Below the pieces are notes generated by a model, which saw only the letters and a list, made by a program, of their open reading frames with translations, made no database searches and was not told the DNA's origin. A DNA stretch of 64,000 bases from G965267335 sp965267335 (GTDB lineage: Bacteria > Bacteroidota > Bacteroidia > Cytophagales > JAAEPT01), in contig OZ253953.1 of NCBI GenBank assembly GCA_965267335.1, positions 496,001 to 560,000 of the forward strand. Direction: 5' to 3'. Below, one piece after another: positions 7,840 to 17,600 of the stretch (position 1 is the stretch's first letter; each line of letters starts with the position of its first letter). A program made the translations under genes and the position numbers.

Positions 7840-9168
7840 CTACACGTTATCGCTCAATTTCTGTGCCGAACCCTCTTTAGTCTCTGCAAACCATTTATTA
7901 AAAATAACTGTGGCGGTAAGGTCTCCGGTGACATTCACAGCGGTACGGAACATACCTAGTATCCTGTCAATCCCGATAATGACAATGATCCCTTCTACCG
8001 GAATGCCGCTACTTTGCAAGACCGAGGTAAGTATAATGACGCCACCACCTGGAATTGCCGGAGTACCGATCGAAGCTGACACCACTGTTACGGTCATCAG
8101 AACCAGGTCAATCATCGACAAGTCTATTCCATAAATTTGGGTCATAAATACTACCGTCAGGCACTGAAAAAGCGCTGTTCCATCCATATTGATAGTCGCT
8201 CCGATTGGTATCACGAAGTCACTCACTTTGGAGGACACGCCTAGCTTTTCATCTGCCGTTTTCATCGATAGTGGCATAACTGCTGCGGAACTGGCCGTAG
8301 AAAAAGCAAGCAGCAATGGATCTTTGATTTTACCAAGAAAGGTAAACGGGTTCTTCCGAACAATGAAGAAATATAATAGGCAGTAAAATATCATGAGCAC
8401 AAACAAACCCATCAGTACCACCAACATATAATACCCCAATCCAAGAAAAACTTGCACTCCGGTTGTAGATAACAACGAAGCCATTAAGCCAAATACGGCA
8501 AAAGGAACCAGACGCATTGCCCAACCCACAATGATCATAGATATTTTTTGGATAGCCTCTACAAAACGAATAAGCGGACGGGCCATATTAGCCTCCAGTT
8601 GAGTAATAGCTACTCCGATAATGACCGTGAAGATCACAATGCTCAACATCTCTCCGGTGAGGATCGCCTCCAACGGATTAACCGGGACGAGATTAGATAT
8701 AGATTCAGGAATATTTATAGTTGTATTTTCCGCTGCCGGTAGCGGCTCAAAGCCGGCCGTAGAAAACCCACCAAACTGACGGGCATATTCACCGGGCTTA
8801 AATATCAAGGCCAGGATAATTCCAAAAGTAATGGCCACCACTGTGGTAAACACAAAGTACAAAAACAACCTGATCCCGAATGATTTCAGGTTATCCGACA
8901 CATTACTCACCAAGCCTGAAATGATAGATGCAAAGATCAAAGGCACCATCACCATTTGTACCAGCTTCATAAATACTTCTCCCGGCAAATTGAGCCAGCT
9001 ACCCATACTTGCGCTCAACTCCTGAGATACCACACCCATGGCGGGATTAATTAACACACCCAGACCAGCTCCTAAAACTAAACCGATGATTACTTTAAGC
9101 CATAAACGGCCCTTTACCAAATGACTTAGGTAGACAGATAGATCATTTAGGGGTTTGGTGATGATCAT
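7840..9168 (-). CDS. Dicarboxylate/amino acid:cation symporter (DAACS family)
   Basis: A 442-residue inner-membrane transporter of the GltP/DctA/EAAT fold. It couples uptake of glutamate, aspartate or C4-dicarboxylates to Na+ or H+. About eight membrane helices and the two re-entrant loops are readable. Signature segments are the serine-rich AFSTASSAAVMPLS, the NMDGTALFQ helix carrying the cation site, and GTPAIPGGGVIILTSVL. The end PVEGIIVIIGIDRILGMFRTAVNVTGDLTATV is the substrate-binding helix 8. Substrate choice between acidic amino acids and dicarboxylates is not settled by sequence. It is monocistronic with its own promoter-like sequence. Confidence 0.92.
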   Translation of the reverse strand: MIITKPLNDLSVYLSHLVKGRLWLKVIIGLVLGAGLGVLINPAMGVVSQELSASMGSWLNLPGEVFMKLVQMVMVPLIFASIISGLVSNVSDNLKSFGIRLFLYFVFTTVVAITFGIILALIFKPGEYARQFGGFSTAGFEPLPAAENTTINIPESISNLVPVNPLEAILTGEMLSIVIFTVIIGVAITQLEANMARPLIRFVEAIQKISMIIVGWAMRLVPFAVFGLMASLLSTTGVQVFLGLGYYMLVVLMGLFVLMIFYCLLYFFIVRKNPFTFLGKIKDPLLLAFSTASSAAVMPLSMKTADEKLGVSSKVSDFVIPIGATINMDGTALFQCLTVVFMTQIYGIDLSMIDLVLMTVTVVSASIGTPAIPGGGVIILTSVLQSSGIPVEGIIVIIGIDRILGMFRTAVNVTGDLTATVIFNKWFAETKEGSAQKLSDNV

Positions 9169-9196
9169 AAGTTTTTTCTGGTCGAACTTACAGCCT

Positions 9197-9225
9197 TAAA
9201 TATATCAACTGTACTACGAATCAAG
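9197..9225 (-). promoter_or_regulatory. Putative promoter of the DAACS symporter
   Basis: On the minus strand, cttg (9222-9225) is followed after 17 bases by tatattta (9197-9204), one base off the TAnnTTTG consensus. The ATG follows 28 bases downstream. This fits the Bacteroidota primary sigma factor layout. Confidence 0.4.
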
Positions 9226-9248
9226 AAAAATTACTATAGATTTTATCT

Positions 9249-10472
9249 CTAAAAATAAGTCGCCAACCCAACCTGCACACCCGCTGCCTTCACCTTGGCG
9301 TTATTCAGTGCATCAGTAATCCAGTGGTAACGATAGTTGGCTTTGATCACTGTAGTAGGTAAGGGTCGTAAGCTTAGGCCTAGGACCAAAGCCTCCACCT
9401 CATCACCGATATTGGTGTTCGTTGATGCAAAAGTACCAATGTTATAGTCTATTTTTTCCAGACGAATAATCCCATTCAAAACAGTATTATCATACTTCAG
9501 CACTCGTCTGTTCATGATCGGGTAAATGAAATCAAGGTGTGCCCCCCATTGCTTTTCACCAAACAGCTCACTAAGGTCATCGGCTACTTGTATAGTGTTA
9601 TAAGCTGCTTCACCTTTGATATTCAACTTCCCAAATTGAGCATTTAAGTCAACGGCCATGATACTGAGCCTTCTCTTTGTATCAATTTCAGCGCCATCAA
9701 GCATATGGGTGTTGTAAGCACCTCCATAGTAGGATAGCCCCAGCTCACCATACTTTCTGTGTCTGATACCCAGCTTACCGGTAAGCATTGGTGCTCCGTT
9801 GTTGTCCTCTGCAAACATTTCCTCAGTCTTTCCCGCAGACATAGAAGTCCTGCCATCCTCATTCAGGACAACTCCATCTTGCAGTCCATTTACCAGATAC
9901 AGATCATAAGTGAATACCATGTTTGATTTATACAACTTACCAAACACTCCGAATCCTACTTCTGAAAGAGTTGAAGGAATAATCTGTGTAGAGACCAATG
10001 GTCTATCAACTATTTCCCAAAGGGGCGAATCATGGTTTTGATTAAAGGCTCCGATAGGTGGTAAGAGGATACCGCCTCTGAAGTTAAAAGCCGGGTCTAT
10101 CGTAAAATCCATAATCGCAGTTTCCAAAGCAATCTCTTCTGTGCCGTGCTCAAACTCCAGCTCTGATAGCATTCTGATTCTCTTTCCTATCTGACTGTAT
10201 AGAAATACATTGAACCTTCTCATCTCCATTGAAAAACCATCCCCAACGCCATCTTCGACAAAGTAATTAGTATTGGCCTCCAGGTACCCGCCTACGGCTG
10301 TTCTTTTATCACCTTGAGTAAATGGTCGATTGGTATAGATACCATCCTGATTGGTATTAATAATTGAGTCATTGGAGACCGGCCCCGGGGAGGAGCCGGC
10401 CAGTGTGCTATCCACTTGCCCATAGCTGTGTTGTACAATGACTAATGCGGTCAGTATGATTAATTTCTTCAT
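9249..10472 (-). CDS. Porin-like outer-membrane beta-barrel protein
   Basis: A 407-residue exported protein with a signal peptide (KKLIILTALVIVQHSYGQ). The mature part shows alternating beta strands of outer-membrane channels: RRFNVFLYSQIGKRIRMLSELEFE, GVFGKLYKSNMVFTYDLYLVNG, GELGLSYYGGAYNTHMLDG, and a C-terminal aromatic strand (VGLATYF). It resembles phosphate-selective porin (OprO/P-like) or related barrels, but family membership is tentative. It begins one base after the Rieske gene and is the third gene of the di-heme/Rieske operon, so it may serve uptake or release of that pathway's substrate. Confidence 0.7.
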   Translation of the reverse strand: MKKLIILTALVIVQHSYGQVDSTLAGSSPGPVSNDSIINTNQDGIYTNRPFTQGDKRTAVGGYLEANTNYFVEDGVGDGFSMEMRRFNVFLYSQIGKRIRMLSELEFEHGTEEIALETAIMDFTIDPAFNFRGGILLPPIGAFNQNHDSPLWEIVDRPLVSTQIIPSTLSEVGFGVFGKLYKSNMVFTYDLYLVNGLQDGVVLNEDGRTSMSAGKTEEMFAEDNNGAPMLTGKLGIRHRKYGELGLSYYGGAYNTHMLDGAEIDTKRRLSIMAVDLNAQFGKLNIKGEAAYNTIQVADDLSELFGEKQWGAHLDFIYPIMNRRVLKYDNTVLNGIIRLEKIDYNIGTFASTNTNIGDEVEALVLGLSLRPLPTTVIKANYRYHWITDALNNAKVKAAGVQVGLATYF

Positions 10473-10473
10473 G

Positions 10474-10899
10474 TTACTCTACGTGTACTATAATATATTC
10501 CTGATCTTCGGTCACCTTGTATTGTAGTAAAGGCTCATTTGTTGGTCCGCCCAATACTTTTCCCTGATTGCTGAATTCTGCCCCATGACAAGGACATACC
10601 AGAATATTTCCGGCTGGGTCCACGGTACATTGCTTGTGTGTGCACAGCATGGACAAAGCCATAAACTTTTTTTCTTTGTTGTTGTTGGTCAGATAAATCG
10701 GCCCTGCTAAGGCTTCATCATCTATTACCACAAACTTCTTTTTATCGTATTCTGCTTTTGAGATTTTGTACTGCTTATCTACTTTCTTGTACTGGGCGTA
10801 GTGTATCGAAGTACAACTCTCCAAAAACGATAGACTCCCCAGGCAGCAAACAGCTACGCCAGCCTTTCCGGTTTTTGATATGAATTCGCGCCTGTCCAT
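10474..10899 (-). CDS. Rieske (2Fe-2S) protein with Tat-type leader
   Basis: A 141-residue electron-transfer protein. The leader has a twin-arginine motif (DRREFISK) followed by a hydrophobic stretch and a lipobox-like LESC, so it is probably exported folded by Tat and lipid-anchored. The cluster-binding boxes are both present: CTHKQC (C-x-H, about 102-104) and CPCHGAEF (C-x2-H, about 120-123). Gene overlap is TAATG with the upstream di-heme oxidoreductase and one base to the porin gene, so all three are co-transcribed. I infer electron transfer to or from the di-heme protein in the periplasm. Confidence 0.9.
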   Translation of the reverse strand: MDRREFISKTGKAGVAVCCLGSLSFLESCTSIHYAQYKKVDKQYKISKAEYDKKKFVVIDDEALAGPIYLTNNNKEKKFMALSMLCTHKQCTVDPAGNILVCPCHGAEFSNQGKVLGGPTNEPLLQYKVTEDQEYIIVHVE

Positions 10900-12125
10900 T
10901 ACAGTGATTCCAAAAATTTGATAAGCTGATCTTTTTCTGCCTGCGTAAGTGCGTTGTAGGCGGCCCTTGAGTTTGCTGCCTCGCCACCATGATACTGTAT
11001 AGCTCCGTCAATGGTTGTAGCCCGACCATCGTGCAGATAGAAAGTAGCATTCCCTTGAGCAGTATGCTGTAGACCTAAGCCCCAAAGGGGTGTTGTTCTC
11101 CATTCTTCAGGAAGAGCTGAACCTTCCGTATAATTGTCGTTTAGCTCACTACCCATATCATGCAATAGCAAATCAGTGTATGGATAAAACGTTACTTCGT
11201 TCAATGCCTCAACTTCTGAAGGCCCGGTAGTAAATGATGGATTATGACAAGTAGCACAACCAATAGTACCGAAGATTGACTCACCCGCCAGCACATCAGC
11301 ATCATCGGCATTTCTTCTTGGTGGTGCTTTTAGTGTTTTGATATAAAAGACCACATTATCCACCACACTTGCCGGAATCTCCGGATCACCTACCGGATCT
11401 CCCGCTGCACCGACCGCAGGATTATATAAATCTTCCGGATCATAATCAGAAGTAATACCCATATCTTCTTTGTAAGCTCCCACAACCTGCTGTAGTAAAT
11501 CAATTGCACCGGCCTTTCTACCGTATCGACCAATATATACATTGGCACTTTGTGCAATATGTTTATAGGTAGGAGTGAAAAAATCTTTGGCCTCAATCAA
11601 ACTGAGCTCTCCCGTAATTCCGTCAGGATTGCCAGCCTGCGCATCCCTCAGGGCAATAATACTTGAGTCATGAATTTCTTCCAGATAACCCAATCCTGTT
11701 ACATTCGGTGCTATGAAATTGGCTACACCATTCGCTCCATCTGGTACTATTTCGCCTTCGTATCCTGAAATGCTTCTCTGCTGTAGTTGAGGACCTCCCA
11801 AGGAATCAAAAGGATCAAAAGTAGCTCCATCCCAATAACCAAATCGAGTCAATGCTGTTGAAGGGTGACCTTTACCATCGCCAATGTGACAAGTCTCGCA
11901 AGCATGAGCCACGAATATCGGCCCAAGACCATCATCCTCTGACATAACTCTTGCAAAGTCTTCGTCTCCCAGAATATGAGCGTGCATCTGAGCTGGTGTC
12001 AACCCCTCGATAGGTTCAGCTAGTAATTCTTCAGGAGCCGGTGCATCAGGAGTAATGACCTCACAGCCAAAAATGGCCATGAATCCTGCCAATGCACTTA
12101 AAACAACAAATTTAGACGTATTCAT
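10899..12125 (-). CDS. Di-heme oxidoreductase (DHOR/COG3488 type) lipoprotein
   Basis: A 408-residue c-type cytochrome with a lipoprotein signal (IFGC, Cys 21). It has two CxxCH heme sites: CETCH at 76-80 and CATCH at 290-294. The spacing, length and the NVTGLGYLEE segment match the di-heme oxidoreductases (PF06537, formerly called thiol oxidoreductase), distant relatives of di-heme peroxidases and MauG. Related genes in other bacteria often sit in iron-regulated clusters with imelysin. Here the partner genes are a Rieske protein and a porin. The promoter and a 20-bp palindrome directly upstream suggest control by a metalloregulator. Confidence 0.88.
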   Translation of the reverse strand: MNTSKFVVLSALAGFMAIFGCEVITPDAPAPEELLAEPIEGLTPAQMHAHILGDEDFARVMSEDDGLGPIFVAHACETCHIGDGKGHPSTALTRFGYWDGATFDPFDSLGGPQLQQRSISGYEGEIVPDGANGVANFIAPNVTGLGYLEEIHDSSIIALRDAQAGNPDGITGELSLIEAKDFFTPTYKHIAQSANVYIGRYGRKAGAIDLLQQVVGAYKEDMGITSDYDPEDLYNPAVGAAGDPVGDPEIPASVVDNVVFYIKTLKAPPRRNADDADVLAGESIFGTIGCATCHNPSFTTGPSEVEALNEVTFYPYTDLLLHDMGSELNDNYTEGSALPEEWRTTPLWGLGLQHTAQGNATFYLHDGRATTIDGAIQYHGGEAANSRAAYNALTQAEKDQLIKFLESL

Positions 12126-12150
12126 GTGTTCCTTAATGTATATTTTGAGG

Positions 12151-12180
12151 CAAATTTAATTTATTTTTTAAATATGCAAA
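12151..12180 (-). promoter_or_regulatory. Promoter of the di-heme/Rieske/porin operon
   Basis: On the minus strand tttg (12177-12180) is separated by 18 bases from taaatttg (12151-12158). Both boxes match the Bacteroidota consensus TTTG and TAnnTTTG with near-ideal spacing. The ATG at 12125 lies 25 bases downstream. Confidence 0.65.
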
Positions 12181-12186
12181 ACATTA

Positions 12187-12206
12187 TTTTTAGATAAGTC
12201 TAAAAA
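12187..12206. promoter_or_regulatory. 20-bp palindromic operator candidate
   Basis: The arms tttttaga and tctaaaaa are perfect 8-base complements around a 4-base spacer (taag). The layout TTTAGAnnnnTCTAAA resembles binding sites of DtxR/MntR/IdeR-type metalloregulators. It lies just upstream of the -33 box of the di-heme operon and 181 bases before metX on the other strand. Confidence 0.45.
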
Positions 12207-12367
12207 TTTGTTGTCTTATGTGAAAATTGTCAATGTGGGGTAGAAATCAACACTCTGAATCTGTTTGTAATAGGTACATTCTAAATCCTGAATGATCTTA
12301 GTCCCTTTACAGTTCATCAAGAAGAACCAAAAATTGCCTGCAGATAGGTTTTTCATCAAACTACGCT

Positions 12368-12375
12368 TAACTTTG
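12368..12375 (+). promoter_or_regulatory. Putative -7 promoter element for metX-hom
   Basis: The octamer taactttg matches TAnnTTTG and lies 11 bases before the metX ATG, which would give a very short leader. No good -33 box is seen, and no SAM riboswitch was recognised in the 180 bases upstream. Confidence 0.3.
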
Positions 12376-12386
12376 GGCCTAATTGC

Positions 12387-13418
12387 ATGGAAGAGCATTT
12401 ATTCAAATATGACAAACCATTGGAGCTGGAGGGCGGTGAAACGCTTCCACGATTTCAGTTGAAGTACTGCACTGCCGGTACCATAAATGAAAATGCAGAT
12501 AATATCATATGGATTTGTCATGCTCTCACGGCAAGTGCCGATCCTTCAGACTGGTGGGAAGGTATGGTAGGAAAAGGCAAGTTGTATGATCCGGCAAAGC
12601 ACTTTATCATTTGTGCCAATATGTTGGGTTCGTGCTATGGCAGCACGGGACCACTTGATACGAACCCAAAGACGAAGAACCTCTATTACTTCGATTTTCC
12701 ACAAATCACTGTGCGAGATATGGTGGCTTGCCTGGATGAATTAAGAAAGCATTTGGGTATTGAAAAAATTCATACCTGTGTGGGTGGTTCCATGGGCGGT
12801 CAGCAGGCTGTTGAATGGTCAATTACCCAACCTGACTTGTTCCAAAATTTGGTTCTGCTGGCAACAAACGCCAAACACAGCCCATGGGGTATCGCCTTCA
12901 ACGAAGCGCAACGCATGGCGATAAAAGCCGATACCACATGGAATGACAAAAGCCCTGAGGCCGGCAAGGAAGGTTTAAGAGCAGCTCGTTCAATCGCTTT
13001 ACTTTCCTATAGAAACTATGAAGCCTATTGGAACACACAAAACGATTCCGATATAGAGAAAACCGATCGCTATAAAGCTCAGAGTTATCAACAGTATCAG
13101 GGTGAAAAACTGATACAACGATTCAATATGCATTCATACTGGTTCCTCTCGAAGGCCATGGATTCACATCATGTGGGTCGAAGCCGAAAAGGAATTGAAA
13201 ATGCACTCGCCCAGGTCAAAGCAAAAACCTTAGTTATCGGTATTACTTCCGACATACTGTTCCCAACATCTGAGCAAAGAACACTGGCTGAAAATATTCC
13301 TCATGCCGTGTATCGGGAGATTGATTCTTTCTATGGACATGACGGATTTCTTATCGAGAGCAAAGCCATAACAGAATTAATTACTGCTTTTTACAAAACC
13401 GAAGTTCCTGTAAAATGA
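12387..13418 (+). CDS. metX: Homoserine O-acetyltransferase
   Basis: A 343-residue alpha/beta-hydrolase enzyme that acylates homoserine with acetyl-CoA in methionine synthesis. Family signatures are CHALTASAD (oxyanion region), GSCYGSTGPLDTNPKT, DFPQITVRDMV, the nucleophile elbow GGSMGGQQAVEW with Ser 135, and the His in FYGHDGFLIE. It is slightly shorter than typical MetX (about 350-380). The last codon overlaps the start of homoserine dehydrogenase by four bases (ATGA), tying production of homoserine to its acylation. Acetyl rather than succinyl specificity follows from the MetX family and was not tested residue by residue. Confidence 0.92.
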   Translation: MEEHLFKYDKPLELEGGETLPRFQLKYCTAGTINENADNIIWICHALTASADPSDWWEGMVGKGKLYDPAKHFIICANMLGSCYGSTGPLDTNPKTKNLYYFDFPQITVRDMVACLDELRKHLGIEKIHTCVGGSMGGQQAVEWSITQPDLFQNLVLLATNAKHSPWGIAFNEAQRMAIKADTTWNDKSPEAGKEGLRAARSIALLSYRNYEAYWNTQNDSDIEKTDRYKAQSYQQYQGEKLIQRFNMHSYWFLSKAMDSHHVGRSRKGIENALAQVKAKTLVIGITSDILFPTSEQRTLAENIPHAVYREIDSFYGHDGFLIESKAITELITAFYKTEVPVK

Positions 13419-14608
13419 AAAAGCACTTAAAAATAGGACTCTTTGGATATGGTGTGGTAGGACAAGGGCTCTACGACATTATTCAAAACAGTAATCTGGA
13501 CGCAGAAATCGTAAAAATATGCGCCAAACATCCTGAGAAACCCAGAAACATTTCCATGGACAACTTTACATTTGACCGAAATGATATTCTGAACAATGAT
13601 GACATTGATCTCATCGTTGAGCTCATTGATGATCCGGTTGCGGCATTTGAAATTACCAAGGCTTCACTAAGCAAAGGTGTGAATGTAGTCACTTCCAATA
13701 AAAAAATGGTTGCTGAACACATTGAGGAATTGGTTGCACTCCAAAAAGAAAATCGGGCCTCCTTATTATACGAGGCCTCCGCTTGCAGCAGTATTCCTAT
13801 TCTCCGTACACTCGAAGAGTACTACGATAATGACTTGATTGAATCAGTATCAGGAATATTCAATGGCTCATCCAATTATATCCTAACCAAGATTTTCAAA
13901 CAAAATCAGGACTATGACATTGCTTTGAAGCAAGCCCAGGACCTTGGTTTTGCCGAATCAGATGCCAGCCTGGATGTTGGGGGCTATGATGCCTTATATA
14001 AATTAGCGATTGTGGGCTGTCATGCCTTTGGTTTGTTTATCAACCCAAAAGACATCTTGAGTCATAGCATTCAATATATTTCCCGATATGACATTCAATA
14101 CGCCCGAGAAAAAGGAGCTATCATTAAACAAATCGCCAGCATCCAAAGAGTAGGCGATGAACTCTTAATGACTGTACTTCCTCAATTCATCTACCCCGGT
14201 GACCCTCTCTACTCAGTAGACTATGAGTACAACGGAGTAGTAGTGGAAGCTTCTTATTGTGATAATCAATTTTTTTACGGCAAGGGAGCTGGTGGACATC
14301 CTACTGGATTTGCTGTGTTATCTGATATTTCTGCCAATAGCTTCGACTACAAGTATGAGTACAAGAAGCATTTGCAACAATTGAACGTAAAACCTTCAAC
14401 AGATGCCAGTATTGAGGTATATCTAAGATATTACGACAAGAAGAATTTAGACCAGTTTAAGTTTGAAGAAATCTTTTCAGAATTTAAGAGCAAGCAATTC
14501 AATTACGTGGTTGGTAAAGTCAAAATTTCTAGCCTGCTAGCAGTTCAGGAATTATTACAGACCGCTGATATTTTAATGGTAGCCACTGGCAAAATATTTT
14601 CCCACTAA
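13415..14608 (+). CDS. Homoserine dehydrogenase
   Basis: A 397-residue NAD(P)H-dependent enzyme reducing aspartate semialdehyde to homoserine, the branch point to methionine and threonine. The Rossmann motif GLFGYGVVGQG lies at about 8-18. The catalytic domain shows VTSNKKMVAEH, YEASACSSIPILRTLEEYYDND, the signature FNGSSNYILTKI, and GFAESDASLDVGGYDA. The C-terminal part after about 320 does not read clearly as a standard ACT domain. Overlap with metX shows a methionine-directed operon; a second, aspartokinase-fused enzyme may exist elsewhere in the genome. Confidence 0.9.
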   Translation: MKKHLKIGLFGYGVVGQGLYDIIQNSNLDAEIVKICAKHPEKPRNISMDNFTFDRNDILNNDDIDLIVELIDDPVAAFEITKASLSKGVNVVTSNKKMVAEHIEELVALQKENRASLLYEASACSSIPILRTLEEYYDNDLIESVSGIFNGSSNYILTKIFKQNQDYDIALKQAQDLGFAESDASLDVGGYDALYKLAIVGCHAFGLFINPKDILSHSIQYISRYDIQYAREKGAIIKQIASIQRVGDELLMTVLPQFIYPGDPLYSVDYEYNGVVVEASYCDNQFFYGKGAGGHPTGFAVLSDISANSFDYKYEYKKHLQQLNVKPSTDASIEVYLRYYDKKNLDQFKFEEIFSEFKSKQFNYVVGKVKISSLLAVQELLQTADILMVATGKIFSH

Positions 14609-14690
14609 TTGCCCTTCGTTACTTTCAATTTCATACTGAAACCATTAATTTGGTAGACAGTACTTTTATCAAATCCCAAAACCCACAACC

Positions 14691-17600
14691 ATGTTTGGAA
14701 AAAAAAGACGTAACCGTACAAAGAAGAAAAGAACGATCGTTCAGAAGATTCTTCGATTTCTAATGTTCACCGTTCTGAGTCTGGTACTTTTAGTAGTTGC
14801 AGCAGCGATTATTATACCTGCCTTTTTCACGGATGATATTGTCAACGCTGTAAGGGAGGAAGTTAACACCACGATTGATGCCGAACTATATCTGGACGGT
14901 GATGACGTTGATCTTACTTTATGGAGCAACTTCCCGAATGTAACCCTTGAAATGAACAACTTTGGTGTTGTGGGTAAAGGAGAATTTGAAGGAGACACTT
15001 TAGTGGCCGCTGATAAATTTAAAGTTGAAATTGATATCTGGAGCCTTTTTGGAGATAAATTCAAAATCAATGGCATCTATCTAGACCGACCGCTTATTCA
15101 AGGCCTGGTTACCAAAGACGGTAAGGCTAACTGGGACATTGCACTACCAGACACTACAACAGTCGAAGAAGGAGAAGAACCTACTGAGGCTGGAAGTCCT
15201 TTTGAATTCAAAATCGATGAATGGTCTATTACCAAGGGTCGACTACTATATGATGACAGACAAGGTGACACTTATGTTGAAATCAACGGACTAACTCATA
15301 GCGGCACAGGTGATTTTGAAGCTGATCTTACGGATTTAGAGACTCACACCATATTTGAAGAATTTATTGTTGCCAGCGGTGGTGTAACCTACTTCCCAAG
15401 AAACTACTTCAACATGAACTTAATTGTTGCTATGAGCGAAGGCTATACTAAGTTTGAATTCAAAGACAACCGGGTTCAACTAAACGAATTTGTCACTGAA
15501 TTCTCAGGAGGTATAAAAATGGATACAACTACTGGAAACACTGAATTCACCAAATTCAAAATTGAAGCGAAGGAAACTGCATTTAAAAACATCCTATCAC
15601 TCGTTCCTGGAATGTATACTGAAAGCTTTGATGCTCTAAAAACCTCGGGAACTCTGGCTTTCAAAACAGAATTAGATGGAACACTTGAAGCATCAGGGGA
15701 AAGAATACCCGCGCTTGGCTTTATGCTTAATGTAGGTGACGGTAGCTTCCAATATCCTGACCTTCCAAGCAAGGTGAGCAAGATCAATGTAGATCTTAAC
15801 GTTGAAAATAAAGATGGCATCCTTGACAACACTGTGGTCAACCTCAAAAAATTCAGCATGCTGATGGGTAGTAATCCAATTAGTGCGACTGCATTAATTG
15901 AAGGCCTGAGCAATATGAACATTGATGCGACTACAAACGCTACGCTCAATCTTGCCGAGCTTACCAGCATCTACCCGATTGAAGGTGTGAAAATGAAAGG
16001 TATCTTCACATTGAATGGAACCGCCAAAGGTCAATACAACGACCAGGGCGCAATTCCAGCAGTTACCGCAAAAATGGGAATGGACAAAGGTTATGTAAAA
16101 GCTGATGGATTTGATAAAGCCCTCGAGGACCTAACCTTTGATTCGAAATTCAGCCTTGCCTCAATGGATATGACTTCCGGTAAGTTTGACCTCAATAAGT
16201 TCAACATGGTGATGGACGAGGATGAATTTAGTGCTGAATTTCATGTCGATGATCTGGAAGCTATCAACTTCAATGGTAATTTCCAGGGTATTGTTGATCT
16301 TGACAAAATTATGGCCATGTTCCCGATCGAAGGCATGGAGCTTGGTGGTAAGTTCATTATTGAAGATATCTCTACTGAAGGTAATCTGGCCGCCATTGAA
16401 GAAGAACGATATGGTGACATCCCTACCAGTGGATCGGTAGCCATCGACAAATTCAAATACTTCGATGAAACTTTAGTTCCGGGCCCGATAACCATAGAAA
16501 CCGGTAAAATGATTTTTACCCCGAAAGATATTAAACTCAAGGACACCCGTGGAATGATGAGCAAGAGTGATTTTTCAACTCAAGGCTCAATCGACAACTA
16601 TATGGGCTACCTGTTCAGTGAAAGTGACACCGTTCTCAAGGGGAATCTGACTCTGGTATCGAAATTCTTCGACCTCGATGAGTGGATGTATATGTATATG
16701 GGTGGTGAAGCACCTACAGAAGCTCAACAAGAAGCGGCTTTGGCAGAGGTCACACCCACTTCGGAAGAAGAACCTCTTGAAGTTTACCCATTACCCAGAA
16801 ACATAAACTTCAGATTCAGCACAGTAGTCAATGAAGTCAAATATTCGACAGCACCACTCACTGATGTGGCCGGAACGGTTATTATGAAGGACGGAGCTGT
16901 ATATCTCAACGGTATGCGTTTCAATATGTATGGAGGCCGATTTATTTCCAACGGCTACTACAGCACCCAAAACCCGGCTAAACCGGAATACTCTTTCGAT
17001 ATGAAGATCGACAAAATGCAATTCCAGGACGCTTACAAAGCGTTTGCAGTGGCTAAGAAATATCTACCTCAAACAAAAGACATCGAAGGTGCTTTCTCAT
17101 CTGATTTCAAAATCAGCGGCTCCCTTGCTAAAGACTATATGCCAAACTTTGATGACCTCAACATGGATGGGTTGTTCAACATTCACCAGGCAAAAGCTAA
17201 GGATTCCAAACTGATGAAAGCCGTGCAGAAAGCTGGTGTCAAAGGAGCAGAAGATGATATTACCATAGAAAATACTTTGGTGAAGGCCAATATCAAGGAT
17301 GGCTATGTTCACTTCCAACCATTTGACTTTAAAGCAGGTAATATTCCAATTAAGGTTCAAGGTAAGTCAGGTCTTGCCGGAGATATTGATTACAAGATGG
17401 GTACTGATGTTCCTGCTGGTGCACTAGGTTCTGCATTGAATAGTCAACTCACTAAGTGGGGGGTACCTCAAACAAATGCAGCTGATAAAATTCATTTGGA
17501 TTTCGGTGTGACCGGTACACACAAAAACCCTAAAGTAAAGCTTTTAACAGCAGGAGGTAAGGACATTAAGGACCAGGTAAAAGATAAGATCAAGGATGAA

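Noticed and set aside
12207..12386. SAM riboswitch before metX
   Set aside because: I looked for conserved SAM-I/SAM-II helices in the leader and found none that could be supported by eye.
12216..12398. 60-residue minus-strand frame before metX
   Set aside because: It overlaps the metX start and promoter and has no recognisable features.
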